From: Auraticoccus monumenti
GTDB lineage: Bacteria; Actinomycetota; Actinomycetes; Propionibacteriales; Propionibacteriaceae
Direction: 5' to 3'
NCBI RefSeq assembly: GCF_900101785.1
Contig: NZ_LT629688.1
Coordinates: forward strand, 1,240,001 to 1,304,000
Length of the DNA: 64,000 bases
Of the stretch, positions 17,228 through 25,065 are shown one piece after another. Within the stretch, counting starts at the first letter, position 1. Every line of letters begins with the position of its first letter. The notes beneath the pieces are model-generated. The model was not told the DNA's origin and made no database searches. It was given only the letters and a program-made list of their open reading frames with translations. A program made the position numbers and the translations under genes.

Positions 17228-18316
17228 ATGACCCTCCGCCGCATCGCCACCGTCGAGGACCTGCACCAGTACCTGCAGGTCGCCCTCCAGCTCGAGCACG
17301 CCACCATCCCGCCCTACCTCACCGCGCTGTACTCCATGCACCCGGCGACCAACCCCGACGCCAGCCGGGTGATCCGGGTGGTCGCGGTGGAGGAGATGCT
17401 GCACCTGACGCTCGCGGCCAACCTGCTCAACGCCGTCGGGGGCGTGCCCGACCTGACCGCGGACGGCTTCGTGCCGGTCTACCCCTGCCACCTCCCCGAC
17501 GGGGAGGAGGACTTCGAGGTGGGTACCCGCGCCTTCTCGCCGGAGACGATCGAGGGCTTCCTCAAGATCGAGCGACCCGCGGAGGCCGAGGACCAGCGCT
17601 TCGTCGACCGCGAACGCTCCGAGCTGGCGCTGCTGCCCACGGTGGACGCGCACGAGGACGACCTGCACTTCTTCAGCATCGGTGAGTTCTACGCCGAGAT
17701 CGGGGAGGGGCTGGCCCGTCTGCACGCCCAGCTCGGGGACGCGCTGTTCTCCGGCGACCCGGCCCGCCAGGTCGGCCCGGAGTACTACTACTCCGGTGGT
17801 GCGGCGGTCGTGCGGGTCACCGACCTGGACTCCGCCGAGGCGGCGATGCGGGTCATCAGCGAGCAGGGGGAGGGCCTCGGCGGGGGGATCTTCGACGAGG
17901 AGGGCGAGCTCGCCCACTACTACCGCTTCCAGCAGCTGCTGCTGGGCCGCTACTACCAGCCCGGGGACGAGGCGGGACGGCCCAGCGGGCCCGAGCTCGA
18001 CGTGGACTGGAGCGCGGTCTACCCCGTCCTGGCCGACGCGGACTTCACCGACTACACCGGGACCGGGGAGCTCGAGGACGCGGTCCTGGCCCACAGCGCG
18101 GCCTACGGCGCCTTCCTGGCCCGCCTCACCGAGGCCTTCGGCGGGAGCCCGGAGCTGCTGGTCCCGGCGGTCGCCGACATGTTCCGGATCAGGGAGCTCG
18201 CCACGCAGATCATCCGCAACCCGATGCCGGGACGGCCGGGCGTGAACGCGTCGCCGATCTTCCGCGGTCCGGCGCTCGTGAGCGCCGCCGCCGCTGCTGC
18301 CGTGACGGTGGCCTGA
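17228..18316 (+). CDS. ferritin-like domain protein (VioB/RebD-type)
   Basis: A 362-aa protein whose N-terminal half matches the ferritin-like domain of PF12902, found in VioB and RebD iminophenylpyruvate dimer synthases. The helix LEHATIPPYLTALYSM carries the first Glu/His pair, and EEMLHLTLAANLLNAVGG carries the ExxH motif of a di-metal four-helix bundle. The C-terminal part contains VTDLDSAEAAMRVISEQGEG followed by ELAHYYRFQQL, also typical of this family. Stand-alone copies are common next to oxidoreductases and have no proven reaction. It starts 3 nt after the GMC stop codon and is followed after 1 nt by the small-subunit gene. It therefore probably belongs to the same complex or protects it from peroxide; this is inference. 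Confidence 0.8.
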   Translation: MTLRRIATVEDLHQYLQVALQLEHATIPPYLTALYSMHPATNPDASRVIRVVAVEEMLHLTLAANLLNAVGGVPDLTADGFVPVYPCHLPDGEEDFEVGTRAFSPETIEGFLKIERPAEAEDQRFVDRERSELALLPTVDAHEDDLHFFSIGEFYAEIGEGLARLHAQLGDALFSGDPARQVGPEYYYSGGAAVVRVTDLDSAEAAMRVISEQGEGLGGGIFDEEGELAHYYRFQQLLLGRYYQPGDEAGRPSGPELDVDWSAVYPVLADADFTDYTGTGELEDAVLAHSAAYGAFLARLTEAFGGSPELLVPAVADMFRIRELATQIIRNPMPGRPGVNASPIFRGPALVSAAAAAAVTVA

Positions 18317-18317
18317 C

Positions 18318-18815
18318 GTGGCCGAGGACGCGGTGACCACGCCCACCCCGGACGTCGAGGCGGCCTTCCTCGGGCTGTCGGCGACCCTGACCGGCTACTC
18401 CCGCTTCCGGCTGCTCGGCACCGGCCAGGCCGAGCCGTACCTGGCCACGGTCCGCTCGGCGGTCGGCGAGGAGGTCCTCGGCCGGCTGCTCACCGCCTTC
18501 GCGGTGGTGGAGCAGGAGGCGGCCGGCGACCCGGCGGTCCTCGACCGGCGGCTGCGTGCGCTGGTGCTCAGCGACGAGCTGCTGGGGCCGGTCGCGCGCA
18601 ACCTGATCAAGATGTGGTTCGTGGGCACCTGGTACGAGCTGCCCCAGGACTGGCGGGACCGGTTCGCCACCAGGGAGCAGCTCCCCACCCACGTCGTCTC
18701 ACCGGCCTCCTACACCGAGGGCCTGCTGTGGCCCACCATCGGCGCCAACCCGCCGGGGGCCAAGGGCCAGGGGTTCGGCAGCTGGGTCGGCCCGCCCCGC
18801 ATCGAGCTGACCTGA
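18318..18815 (+). CDS. small subunit of a GMC dehydrogenase, FAD-SLDH-like
   Basis: A 165-aa protein resembling the small FAD-SLDH (sorbitol dehydrogenase) or gluconate 2-dehydrogenase subunit 3 type of protein. Diagnostic features are [18 protein letters not shown] near the start, the central [15 protein letters not shown] and the C-terminal [19 protein letters not shown], which wraps the GMC subunit in related complexes. In secreted complexes this subunit carries the twin-arginine signal peptide for both proteins. Here the N-terminus ([13 protein letters not shown]) has none, so the enzyme is predicted to stay in the cytoplasm. It starts 1 nt after the ferritin-like gene. The assignment rests on motif pattern, so an unrelated accessory protein cannot be excluded. 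Confidence 0.72.
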   Translation: MAEDAVTTPTPDVEAAFLGLSATLTGYSRFRLLGTGQAEPYLATVRSAVGEEVLGRLLTAFAVVEQEAAGDPAVLDRRLRALVLSDELLGPVARNLIKMWFVGTWYELPQDWRDRFATREQLPTHVVSPASYTEGLLWPTIGANPPGAKGQGFGSWVGPPRIELT

Positions 18816-18864
18816 CCACGTCAGCACCTGGCACCCACCCGACCGACCCGAGCAGGAGCACCCC

Positions 18865-19407
18865 ATGACCCCGAACGACCCCTACGCGCGGCTGCCCGTC
18901 GTCCCCACCTTCGAGCTGACCAGCTCCTCGGTCCAGGACGGGGCGGCCTGGGCGCCGGCCCAGCTCTCCGGCCTCTTCGGCGTCCCGGGCGGGCAGGACG
19001 TCTCGCCCGCGCTGTCGTGGTCCGGGGCTCCGGCCGCCACCCTCAGCTACGCCGTCACCGTCTACGACCCCGACGCCCCCACCGGGTCGGGGTTCTGGCA
19101 CTGGGCGGTGGCCAACGTCCCCGCGGCGGTGACGTCGCTGCCCGAGGGCGCCGGTGACGAGACCGGTGCGCAGCTGCCCGCCGGGGCCTTCCAGCTGCCC
19201 AACGACGCCCGGATGGCGCGCTACGTCGGCGGCGCGCCGCCGCCCGGCCACGGCCCGCACCGCTACTTCGTCACCGTGACCGCCCTGGACGTCGCCGAGA
19301 TCGGCGTCGCCCGGGACGGCACCCCGGCCTTCCTCGGGTTCACGGTGGCCGGGCACGTCCTGGCCCGCGCCCACCTCGTCGCCACCGCCGAGACCCCGGC
19401 GGCCTGA
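18865..19407 (+). CDS. YbhB/YbcL family Raf-kinase-inhibitor-like protein
   Basis: A 180-aa PEBP-fold protein. The family signature is seen in [32 protein letters not shown] (the DPDAP ligand-binding loop and the H-W pair) and [18 protein letters not shown]. Bacterial members bind phospholipid-like or small anionic ligands, and their roles are poorly defined. No signal peptide is present. It lies 49 nt after the small-subunit gene with its own ribosome-binding site (GAGCAGGAG), so it is the last gene of the operon and is followed at once by a strong terminator hairpin. Its contribution to sugar oxidation is unknown. Confidence 0.88.
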   Translation: MTPNDPYARLPVVPTFELTSSSVQDGAAWAPAQLSGLFGVPGGQDVSPALSWSGAPAATLSYAVTVYDPDAPTGSGFWHWAVANVPAAVTSLPEGAGDETGAQLPAGAFQLPNDARMARYVGGAPPPGHGPHRYFVTVTALDVAEIGVARDGTPAFLGFTVAGHVLARAHLVATAETPAA

Positions 19408-19411
19408 GGTC

Positions 19412-19461
19412 GGCAGCGCCCACCACCCGCGCAGGTCCGGCGCGGAGTGGTGGGCGCTGCC
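19412..19461 (+). terminator. terminator of the carbohydrate-oxidation operon
   Basis: A perfect 15-bp stem, GGCAGCGCCCACCAC (19412-19426) with its reverse complement (19447-19461), encloses a 20-nt loop and starts 4 nt after the YbhB stop codon. There is no U-tract. The stem strength and placement make it the clear end of the operon begun at 10164. Confidence 0.75.
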
Positions 19462-19615
19462 CGTTCCCCTGGAGGAGCCTGTTCACCTCCCCGCCACCTG
19501 GTCGTGGCTCATCAGCCCCGTTTCGCCACACGAGTCGGTGCGAGTCGCTACAGTGGTCTCGGTTCCAGCGCCCGACGGGGGTTGCGCGCGGGACCGAGAA
19601 CTCGGGGGAGTCCTA

Positions 19616-19996
19616 ATGCAGTACGGCTATCTGGCCTGCGCTCTTGACATGCTCAACGTGCGCGATCTCGACCTCATCGCCCAGGCGCGCGCACTCTGCG
19701 ACGTCCTGGTCGTGGGTGTCCTGACCGACGACGACATCCGTGCCTGCACGGGGCGCGTGCCGGTGATCGGTGTCGAGGAGCGGCTGATCCTGGCCAACCA
19801 CCTGCGCGGTGTCGACCGGGCGGTCATCCACAACGAGGCGGAGTTCGAGCTCCTCTCGGAGTCCATGCTGGTGATCGCGGTGGAGGGCGAGTCCGACTGG
19901 CTCCGACCCGACGCCGACGTGGTGCTGACGCCGGCGATCTTCAGCCTGTCCACCCAGCTGCGGACCGCGCTCGGCGCGGTCCCGCGTTCCGCATGA
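19616..19996 (+). CDS. degenerate cytidylyltransferase-like protein
   Basis: A 126-aa protein with the Rossmann-like nucleotidyltransferase fold of the TagD/GCT group, but without its catalytic signature. Where the next gene has WDMFHVGHLNIL, this one has LDMLNVRDLDLI: both histidines of HxGH are replaced, by Asn and Asp. The C-terminal STKLR-type motif is also missing and the protein is shorter. The strands LVVGVLTDDDI and VIGVEERLILANHL still align with the neighbour. It is therefore probably a pseudoenzyme or regulatory partner. ATG 19616 follows GGGGGAG. The gene overlaps the active paralogue by ATGA (19993-19996), so the two are co-translated. A hexamer TACAGT at 19549 may be its -10 element. 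Confidence 0.8.
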   Translation: MQYGYLACALDMLNVRDLDLIAQARALCDVLVVGVLTDDDIRACTGRVPVIGVEERLILANHLRGVDRAVIHNEAEFELLSESMLVIAVEGESDWLRPDADVVLTPAIFSLSTQLRTALGAVPRSA

Positions 19997-20445
19997 GCGC
20001 GGAGCAGGTCCCCGACGCCGTCGAGACGTCGCGACCCGTCGTGGGCTACGTGCCGGGGGCGTGGGACATGTTCCACGTCGGGCACCTCAACATCCTGCTC
20101 CGGGCCCGCGCCCACTGCGACCGCCTGGTCGTCGGCGTGGTCACCGACGAGGCGCTCTTCGCCGCCAAGCAGAAGCACCCCGTGGTGCCGCTGGCGGAGC
20201 GGATGCGCGTGGTGGCCTCGATCGACGTGGTGGACGACGTCGTGGTCGACCACTCCAGCGACAAGCTCGAGGTGTGGCGCCGGGTCGGGTTCGACATCCT
20301 GTTCAAGGGTGACGACTGGATCGGCACCCCCAAGGGGATCAAGCTCGAGCAGGACATGGCCTCGGTCGGCGTCGACGTGCACTTCTTCCCGTACACGCCG
20401 CACGTCTCGAGCACCAAGCTCCGAGGCCTGGTCCAGAGCCGCTGA
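19993..20445 (+). CDS. cytidylyltransferase-family protein (TagD-like)
   Basis: A 150-aa nucleotidyltransferase resembling glycerol-3-phosphate cytidylyltransferase. The HxGH signature HVGH occurs in GAWDMFHVGHLNILLRAR, followed by VVGVVTDE, the substrate-loop region FKGDDWIGTPKG and a C-terminal SSTKLRGL, the counterpart of the usual ISTT motif. It would transfer CMP from CTP to a phosphorylated alcohol for polymer or glycolipid synthesis. It is coupled by ATGA overlap to the inactive paralogue. A polyprenyl glycosylphosphotransferase gene about 2 kb downstream fits a cell-surface polymer role. The substrate is not defined, so no gene name is given. Confidence 0.88.
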   Translation: MSAEQVPDAVETSRPVVGYVPGAWDMFHVGHLNILLRARAHCDRLVVGVVTDEALFAAKQKHPVVPLAERMRVVASIDVVDDVVVDHSSDKLEVWRRVGFDILFKGDDWIGTPKGIKLEQDMASVGVDVHFFPYTPHVSSTKLRGLVQSR

Positions 20446-20460
20446 CGCCCGCGGTCGTCC

Positions 20461-20487
20461 GGCGCGAGCCGCGGTGACCGTCGCGCC
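20461..20487. terminator. bidirectional terminator hairpin
   Basis: GGCGCGA (20461-20467) pairs perfectly with TCGCGCC (20481-20487) across a 13-nt loop. It lies in the 48-bp gap between two converging stop codons (cytidylyltransferase on plus, TetR on minus), where it can serve both genes. Confidence 0.45.
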
Positions 20488-20493
20488 GCCCGC

Positions 20494-21297
20494 TCAGGAA
20501 GAGCGGTGCTCCTCGGTGCGGATCAGGTCGACCCGGTCCAGCAGGTTCTCCAGGGCCTCCTCGAACTCCACCGCGGAGTGGTCCTCCTTGAGGAAGGGCG
20601 CCAGGCGTCGTACGTGGGCGTACGGCTCGAGGGACTTGTCGTCGGAGTCGGACAGGATGTCCAGCGGCCCGACGTCGGCGCCGAGTGCGGAGACCTCCAG
20701 CAGCAGGTGGCCGAGCAGGAAGCTGGTGAAGGCGCGGTAGGCCGCCACGGCCGCCTCGTCGCCGAAGCCCTCCGCGTGCAGACCGGCCAGGAACGTCTCG
20801 ACCCAGCGCAGGCTGCGCAGCGGGGGCCTCAGCCACGGCGCCTCAGCCGGCCGGGAGGCCACCAGCGGGAACGCCTGGGGGTGGCTTAGGGCGATCCTGC
20901 GCACGCCGTGGGCCAGGCGCTGCAGGAAGTCCTGCCACCCGTGCTCGGGGGAGGTGATGACGTCGGCGTCGCGCTCCATCTCGTCGACCAGGGTCTCCAC
21001 GACCGCGTCGAGCAGGTCCTCACGGGCGGCGACGTAGCGGTACAGCGACATGGCCTCCACCCCGAGGGTGGTGCCGAGGCGACGCATCGTCAGACCGGGC
21101 AGGCCGTGCTCGTCGATGTAGGCGATGGCCGCCTCGATGATGCGCTCGCGGCTCAGCGGCACCCGCGCCGACGGCGGCTCGTCCCCGTCCACCACGACGG
21201 CGTCCGCGTCGACCACCGCCTCACGGTTCCGTTCCCGGAGCGAGGGGGAGCGGGACGGCGCGTGCTGGCCGTCCTCGCCGCCTGCAGCTGCGCTCAT
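20494..21297 (-). CDS. TetR/AcrR family transcriptional regulator
   Basis: A 267-aa regulator. The N-terminal 45 residues are a charged extension, followed by the TetR helix-turn-helix (residues about 48-95): LSRERIIEAAIAYIDEHG, LTMRRLGTTLGVEAMSLYRY and VAAREDLLDAVVETLVDEM. The C-terminal part (WQDFLQRLAHGVRRIALSHP, LLGHLLLEVSALG) fits the TetR_C ligand-binding domain seen in tetracycline-repressor-like proteins. ATG 21297 is preferred because GGAGGTGG lies just upstream on the minus strand. It is divergent from the GAF-ANTAR gene. The ligand and target are unknown; autoregulation is probable, but no clear palindrome was found. Confidence 0.9.
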   Translation of the reverse strand: MSAAAGGEDGQHAPSRSPSLRERNREAVVDADAVVVDGDEPPSARVPLSRERIIEAAIAYIDEHGLPGLTMRRLGTTLGVEAMSLYRYVAAREDLLDAVVETLVDEMERDADVITSPEHGWQDFLQRLAHGVRRIALSHPQAFPLVASRPAEAPWLRPPLRSLRWVETFLAGLHAEGFGDEAAVAAYRAFTSFLLGHLLLEVSALGADVGPLDILSDSDDKSLEPYAHVRRLAPFLKEDHSAVEFEEALENLLDRVDLIRTEEHRSS

Positions 21298-21469
21298 CGT
21301 CCAACCACCTCCGGCGACCATTGTGCCTGCCGTCCAGGGGCCCGGACCGCGGGGCTCCCCAGATCCGTCCCAGCGAGGCAGGATGATCGGGACCACCTGC
21401 GCCCGTCGAGGGTCTAGGCTTACGCTGTAATCCGTTGTCATACGGCTGGGACCCGTGGAGGGGGTGTGC

Positions 21470-22171
21470 GTGTCGATCCACCGGTTGGTGCAGGAGATGG
21501 CCGAGCGCGTGCGCCAGATCACCGAGGAGCCCGATGACGCCGCGCGGCTGCAACGGGCCGTGACCGCCGCCGTGGAGCTGGTCGCTGGCTGCTCCTCCGC
21601 AGGGATCACCGTGGTGGAGGGGCAGGTCGTCACCACGGCCGCGGCCACCGACGACGTGGCGCTGCAGGGCGACCTGCTGCAGCACGAGCTCGGGGAGGGG
21701 CCGTGCCTGGACTCCCTCCGGCACGGGCCCCTCGTGGTCAGCGGCGACGTCGCCGCTGACCGCCGGTGGCCGGCGTGGGCGCCCTCGGTGCACCAGCTGG
21801 GCGTCGCCGCGACGGCGTCGCTGAGGCTGTCCGGCAACGGCCGGACGTTCGGCGCGCTGACCCTCTACGGGGGACGCCGAGGGGCCCTGGACGGCGACGA
21901 CCTCGCGGTGGCCTGCGCGTTGGCCACCCACATCAGCATGATGATGGCCTCCAGCCACGAGATCCGCCACCTCGGGATCGCGCTGGACAGCCGCACGGTG
22001 ATCGGACAGGCCCAGGGCCTGGTGATGGAACGCTACGGGCTCTCCGCCGGCGAGGCGTTCGCCCTGCTGCAGCGGGTGTCCCAGCACGACAACCGCAAGC
22101 TGTTCAGCATCGCCTCCGAGCTGGTGTCCACCCGCCAGCTGGCCCTGGTACCCCAGCCCAGCTCGGACTGA
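21470..22171 (+). CDS. GAF and ANTAR domain RNA-binding regulator
   Basis: A 233-aa protein with an N-terminal GAF sensor domain (residues about 15-155, with HELGEGPCLDSLRHG and VVSGDVAADRRWPAWAP) and a C-terminal ANTAR domain (about 165-225: LDSRTVIGQAQGLVMERYGL, AGEAFALLQRVSQHDNRKL). ANTAR proteins bind paired hexaloop hairpins in nascent RNA and prevent transcription termination, usually on a signal sensed by the partner domain. This arrangement is very common in actinobacteria. GTG 21470 is chosen because GGAGGGGG (21457-21464) gives normal spacing; an earlier GTG at 21455 overlaps that site. It diverges from TetR. Its RNA targets are unknown. Confidence 0.92.
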   Translation: MSIHRLVQEMAERVRQITEEPDDAARLQRAVTAAVELVAGCSSAGITVVEGQVVTTAAATDDVALQGDLLQHELGEGPCLDSLRHGPLVVSGDVAADRRWPAWAPSVHQLGVAATASLRLSGNGRTFGALTLYGGRRGALDGDDLAVACALATHISMMMASSHEIRHLGIALDSRTVIGQAQGLVMERYGLSAGEAFALLQRVSQHDNRKLFSIASELVSTRQLALVPQPSSD

Positions 22172-22231
22172 GGGCGTCGACCGGAGCCGGCGTGCGTCAC
22201 CAGGCAAGGAACCCGGGCGCAGGGTCCCGAC

Positions 22232-22260
22232 CGCCGACCGTCGGGTACCGACGGCCGGCG
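22232..22260. terminator. terminator hairpin between converging genes
   Basis: CGCCGACCGTCGG (22232-22244) pairs with CCGACGGCCGGCG (22248-22260), 12 of 13 pairs, with a GTA loop. It lies downstream of the ANTAR gene and is the first of two hairpins in this 278-bp gap. Confidence 0.5.
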
Positions 22261-22303
22261 ACCGGGGTTGCGCCCGGGGAGCCGAGGGGGGTCCCCCCGG
22301 GGG

Positions 22304-22354
22304 GCCACCAGCAGGGCGGGCTCTCGGGGGAGAGGAGCGGGCCCTGCTGGTGGC
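22304..22354. terminator. strong terminator hairpin between converging genes
   Basis: GCCACCAGCAGGGC (22304-22317) pairs perfectly over 14 bp with 22341-22354 around a 23-nt loop. It separates the plus-strand ANTAR gene from the minus-strand sugar transferase and can stop transcription from both sides. Confidence 0.6.
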
Positions 22355-22449
22355 GTCTGTGGGCCGGTCGGTGACCGGCGGTGGTGGCGGCGAGGGGCTC
22401 TGCAGTCGTGTTCCGCCTGCAGCGGCCCCCTGGATGCCGTCGGAGGTGC

Positions 22450-23985
22450 TCAGTACGCGCCGCGCCGGGCCAGCACGGCCCAGAACGTGCGCCAGATGAT
22501 GAGCAGGTCCAGGGCGAGGGTCCAGTTCTCGACGTAGCGCAGGTCGAGCCGGACCGACTCGTCCCAGCTCAGCGAGCTCCGGCCGCTGACCTGCCAGAGC
22601 CCGGTCAGCCCCGGCACCACCAGGAGGCGGCGCCGCACCGGGCGCTGGTAGGCCTCCACCTCGCTGGGCAGCGGCGGTCGCGGCCCGACCAGCGACATGG
22701 TGCCGTTGAGGATGTTGAACAGCTGCGGGAGCTCGTCCAGCGACGTGCGCCGGAGGAACTTCCCGACCCGGGTGATGCGCGGGTCGTCGACCATCTTGAA
22801 CAGCGGCCCGGCACCCTCGTTCTGCGCCATCAGCTCGGCCAGCCGCGCCTCGGCGTCGACGTGCATCGAGCGGAACTTGTACATCGTGAAGGTGCGGCCC
22901 TGGTGCCCGACCCGGGTCTGCTTGAAGATCGCCGAGCCGCCGTCGGAGAGGCGGATCGCCAGGGTCAGGACGAGCAGCAGCGGCGAGGCCACGAGCACGC
23001 CCAGGCTGCTGAGCACCAGGTCGGTGACCCGCTTGGCCGAGATCCGCCAGCCGGAGAAGTGCGGCTGCTCGATGGCGAGCAGCGGCAGCCCGATGAAGGG
23101 CCGGATGTGCATCCGCGGACCGGCCACCTCGACCAGACCGGGGTGGACCAGCAGCTGGGTGTCCAGGCCCTCGATGGACCAGGCGAGCTCGCGCAGGTAG
23201 TGGGGCGGCTGTCCGCTGGCCACGGCGACCACCCGGACGCCGTGCCGCAGCACGGCGCTGCGGACGTCCTCGGTTCCGCCCAGGACGGTGAGCCCGGACG
23301 CGCGGGCCTCGACGATCTCGTGGTCGGGGACGCACACCCCGACGACGCGCATGCCGGCGCCGGGCTCACCGGTCAGCTGGTCGGCGAGCTCGGTGACCTG
23401 GGGCAGCGAGCCCACCACCACGGTGTCGCGGAGGTCGAGCCCGTTGCGCTGGCGGGCGTGCAGCCAGCGGCGCAGCGCCAGTCGCACCAGGACGCCACCG
23501 AGCAGGGCCAGCAGCGCCGCGAGCACCATCACGGTGAGCAGCGCGGTGTCCTGCAGGAGCGCGGCCACCACGGCGGCGACCGCCACGGCGCGCGACCCGG
23601 CGTGCAGCACGGCGCGGACCTCGTCGCTGCCCAGACCCAGCCGGGAGCGCTCGTAGCCGCGGCCGGAGCCGATCAGGACGACCCAGAGGAGGCCGCAGGC
23701 GACCGCCCACCACCAGGGGTGGGCGACGCCGAGACCGATCAGCTGGGTGACCGTGAGCGCGAGACCCCAGGCGGCGAGACCGCAGAGGGCGTCGGCGGAG
23801 AGCAACCAGGCGGCGTAGCGCGCCGACCAGTCAGGACGACGGCGGTCCGGCCTGAGGCCGGACGGCGACGTGCCGGTGGTGACCGGCTCTGGCGGCGTGT
23901 GGACGAGCAGCGAACCGGTGCTCTCGCTCTCCCGGAACAGCACGCCAGAGGCGTGCGCAGGCACAGCAGGGCCAATGAATGGCAT
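22450..23985 (-). CDS. exopolysaccharide polyprenyl glycosylphosphotransferase
   Basis: A 511-aa membrane enzyme that begins polysaccharide synthesis by moving a sugar-1-phosphate from a nucleotide sugar to polyprenyl phosphate. The N-terminal half has four to five membrane helices and a nucleotide-binding-like domain (TVVVGSLPQVTELADQL). The C-terminal bacterial sugar transferase domain (PF02397, residues about 325-510) begins with the helix KRVTDLVLSSLGVLVASPLL, then IFKQTRVGHQGRTFTMYKFR, SLDELPQLFNILNGTMSLVG and GLTGLWQVSGRS. ATG 23985 is preferred because GGGGGA lies 8 nt upstream. A hairpin with a UUCG loop lies in the leader. No glycosyltransferase or flippase genes follow in this window, so the polymer is not identifiable. 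Confidence 0.92.
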   Translation of the reverse strand: MPFIGPAVPAHASGVLFRESESTGSLLVHTPPEPVTTGTSPSGLRPDRRRPDWSARYAAWLLSADALCGLAAWGLALTVTQLIGLGVAHPWWWAVACGLLWVVLIGSGRGYERSRLGLGSDEVRAVLHAGSRAVAVAAVVAALLQDTALLTVMVLAALLALLGGVLVRLALRRWLHARQRNGLDLRDTVVVGSLPQVTELADQLTGEPGAGMRVVGVCVPDHEIVEARASGLTVLGGTEDVRSAVLRHGVRVVAVASGQPPHYLRELAWSIEGLDTQLLVHPGLVEVAGPRMHIRPFIGLPLLAIEQPHFSGWRISAKRVTDLVLSSLGVLVASPLLLVLTLAIRLSDGGSAIFKQTRVGHQGRTFTMYKFRSMHVDAEARLAELMAQNEGAGPLFKMVDDPRITRVGKFLRRTSLDELPQLFNILNGTMSLVGPRPPLPSEVEAYQRPVRRRLLVVPGLTGLWQVSGRSSLSWDESVRLDLRYVENWTLALDLLIIWRTFWAVLARRGAY

Positions 23986-24007
23986 GAAGTGATTCCCCCG
24001 AATCATT

Positions 24008-24021
24008 CCTCCCGAAGGAGG
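24008..24021 (-). other. UUCG-loop hairpin in the sugar-transferase leader
   Basis: On the minus strand the sequence CCTCC-TTCG-GGAGG folds into a 5-bp stem closed by a C(UUCG)G tetraloop, an unusually stable RNA turn. The 3' arm contains GGAGG, which could act as a ribosome-binding site for an upstream in-frame ATG at 24006; folding would hide it and leave the ATG at 23985 as the start. A regulatory role is inferred. Confidence 0.35.
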
Positions 24022-24115
24022 TGCGCCGTCCCCCGACAGGCGCATCGCTCACTCTAGCGACGAGGGCTGGATCGCGCTGCCAAACGACGCCCCAGCGCCA
24101 GATGTGTGCCAGGTC

Positions 24116-24823
24116 TCACCGTCGGGTGGCGACCTCGGGGTGCGACGGCCTCCGGGTGACGCGCCAGCCCGCCGACAGCACCCCGCTGACCAGCAGGCCC
24201 TGCGCCACCAGGTAGGTGGCCATGATGATCGCGTCGGCCCCGGGCAGCTGGACGCCGGGCACGAAGGCGCGCACCGCCATCAGGCTCCCGGTGACCACGA
24301 AGGCGATGCCGCCCCAGGTGGTCAGCACGCCGACCCCGGTGGCCAGCACCGGCATCGTCACCAGCAGCAGGCCGTAGACCAGCACCGCCGGCCACAACGA
24401 CCCGGCGCCGGGGATGCACAGCCCGATCAGCCCGACCATGGCGATGGCGTAGGGCACCAGCAGCTGGGGTCGGCTGGCCAGGATGCTGTGCCGCACGAAG
24501 GGGCGGAAGGCCAGGATCCAGCTGGCGTGCGCCAGCCCGAAGAAGACGATGCTGGTCAGCAGCCGCGCCGGCTCGGGCAGCAGGGTGGGCAACGAGTCCC
24601 CGAGCCAGCTCAGTCCCAGCGCCAGCACCGCCCAGCGCACCAGCGGGCTGCGCACGGTGCGGCAGCGCAGCAGCAGGTGTGCGATCAGCGGCGGGACCAG
24701 CAGCCACTGGGTGTACGTGGTGCTCGGCCACCCGGCCAGCAGGCCCGTCAGGTGGACCGCCCCGATCAGCAGGTAGAGGACGCCCGCCCACCACGACGTG
24801 CGGTCGGTGGCGGCGTTGGGCAC
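24116..24823 (-). CDS. lysoplasmalogenase-family membrane protein (YhhN/TMEM86)
   Basis: A 235-aa protein with about eight hydrophobic helices covering most of its length. The YhhN/TMEM86 signature is seen in LSWLGDSLPTL (helix 3, conserved Asp), FGLAHASWILAF, VYGLLLVTMPVLATGVGVLT and WGGIAFVVTGSLMAVRAF, where the conserved acidic and polar residues of the active site lie. Family members hydrolyse the vinyl-ether bond of lysoplasmalogens; bacterial members may act on other lysolipids. The GTG start at 24823 follows a -10 hexamer CATACT by exactly 6 nt, suggesting a leaderless mRNA. It is divergent from the carotenoid operon and shares its 242-bp upstream region. Confidence 0.88.
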   Translation of the reverse strand: MPNAATDRTSWWAGVLYLLIGAVHLTGLLAGWPSTTYTQWLLVPPLIAHLLLRCRTVRSPLVRWAVLALGLSWLGDSLPTLLPEPARLLTSIVFFGLAHASWILAFRPFVRHSILASRPQLLVPYAIAMVGLIGLCIPGAGSLWPAVLVYGLLLVTMPVLATGVGVLTTWGGIAFVVTGSLMAVRAFVPGVQLPGADAIIMATYLVAQGLLVSGVLSAGWRVTRRPSHPEVATRR

Positions 24824-24829
24824 GGGGAC

Positions 24830-24835
24830 AGTATG
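24830..24835 (-). promoter_or_regulatory. -10 element of leaderless lysoplasmalogenase promoter
   Basis: CATACT on the minus strand lies exactly 6 nt upstream of GTG 24823 with no ribosome-binding site between. The remaining gap to idi (24836-25065) holds no other feature I can support except the idi ribosome-binding site AGGAGGAG. Confidence 0.45.
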
Positions 24836-25065
24836 GCCTCAGCCCTCCGGCAGGGCGACCGAACCGGCCGATCGCCGTGGCCCCGGGTCCCCTGCGCCGG
24901 CTGCGACGGGTGCGCTGCAGGTGCATCCGCGGAGGCCCCGTCGGCTGAAGAACTGCGACGCCACGGTGGTGCACCGGGACGCACGGCTGGGTAGTGGTTC
25001 ACCAGGCAGGACCCGTGGGAGAGTCGTGAGGACGTCCTCGGGTCAGGACGCAGGAGGAGTGGCTC

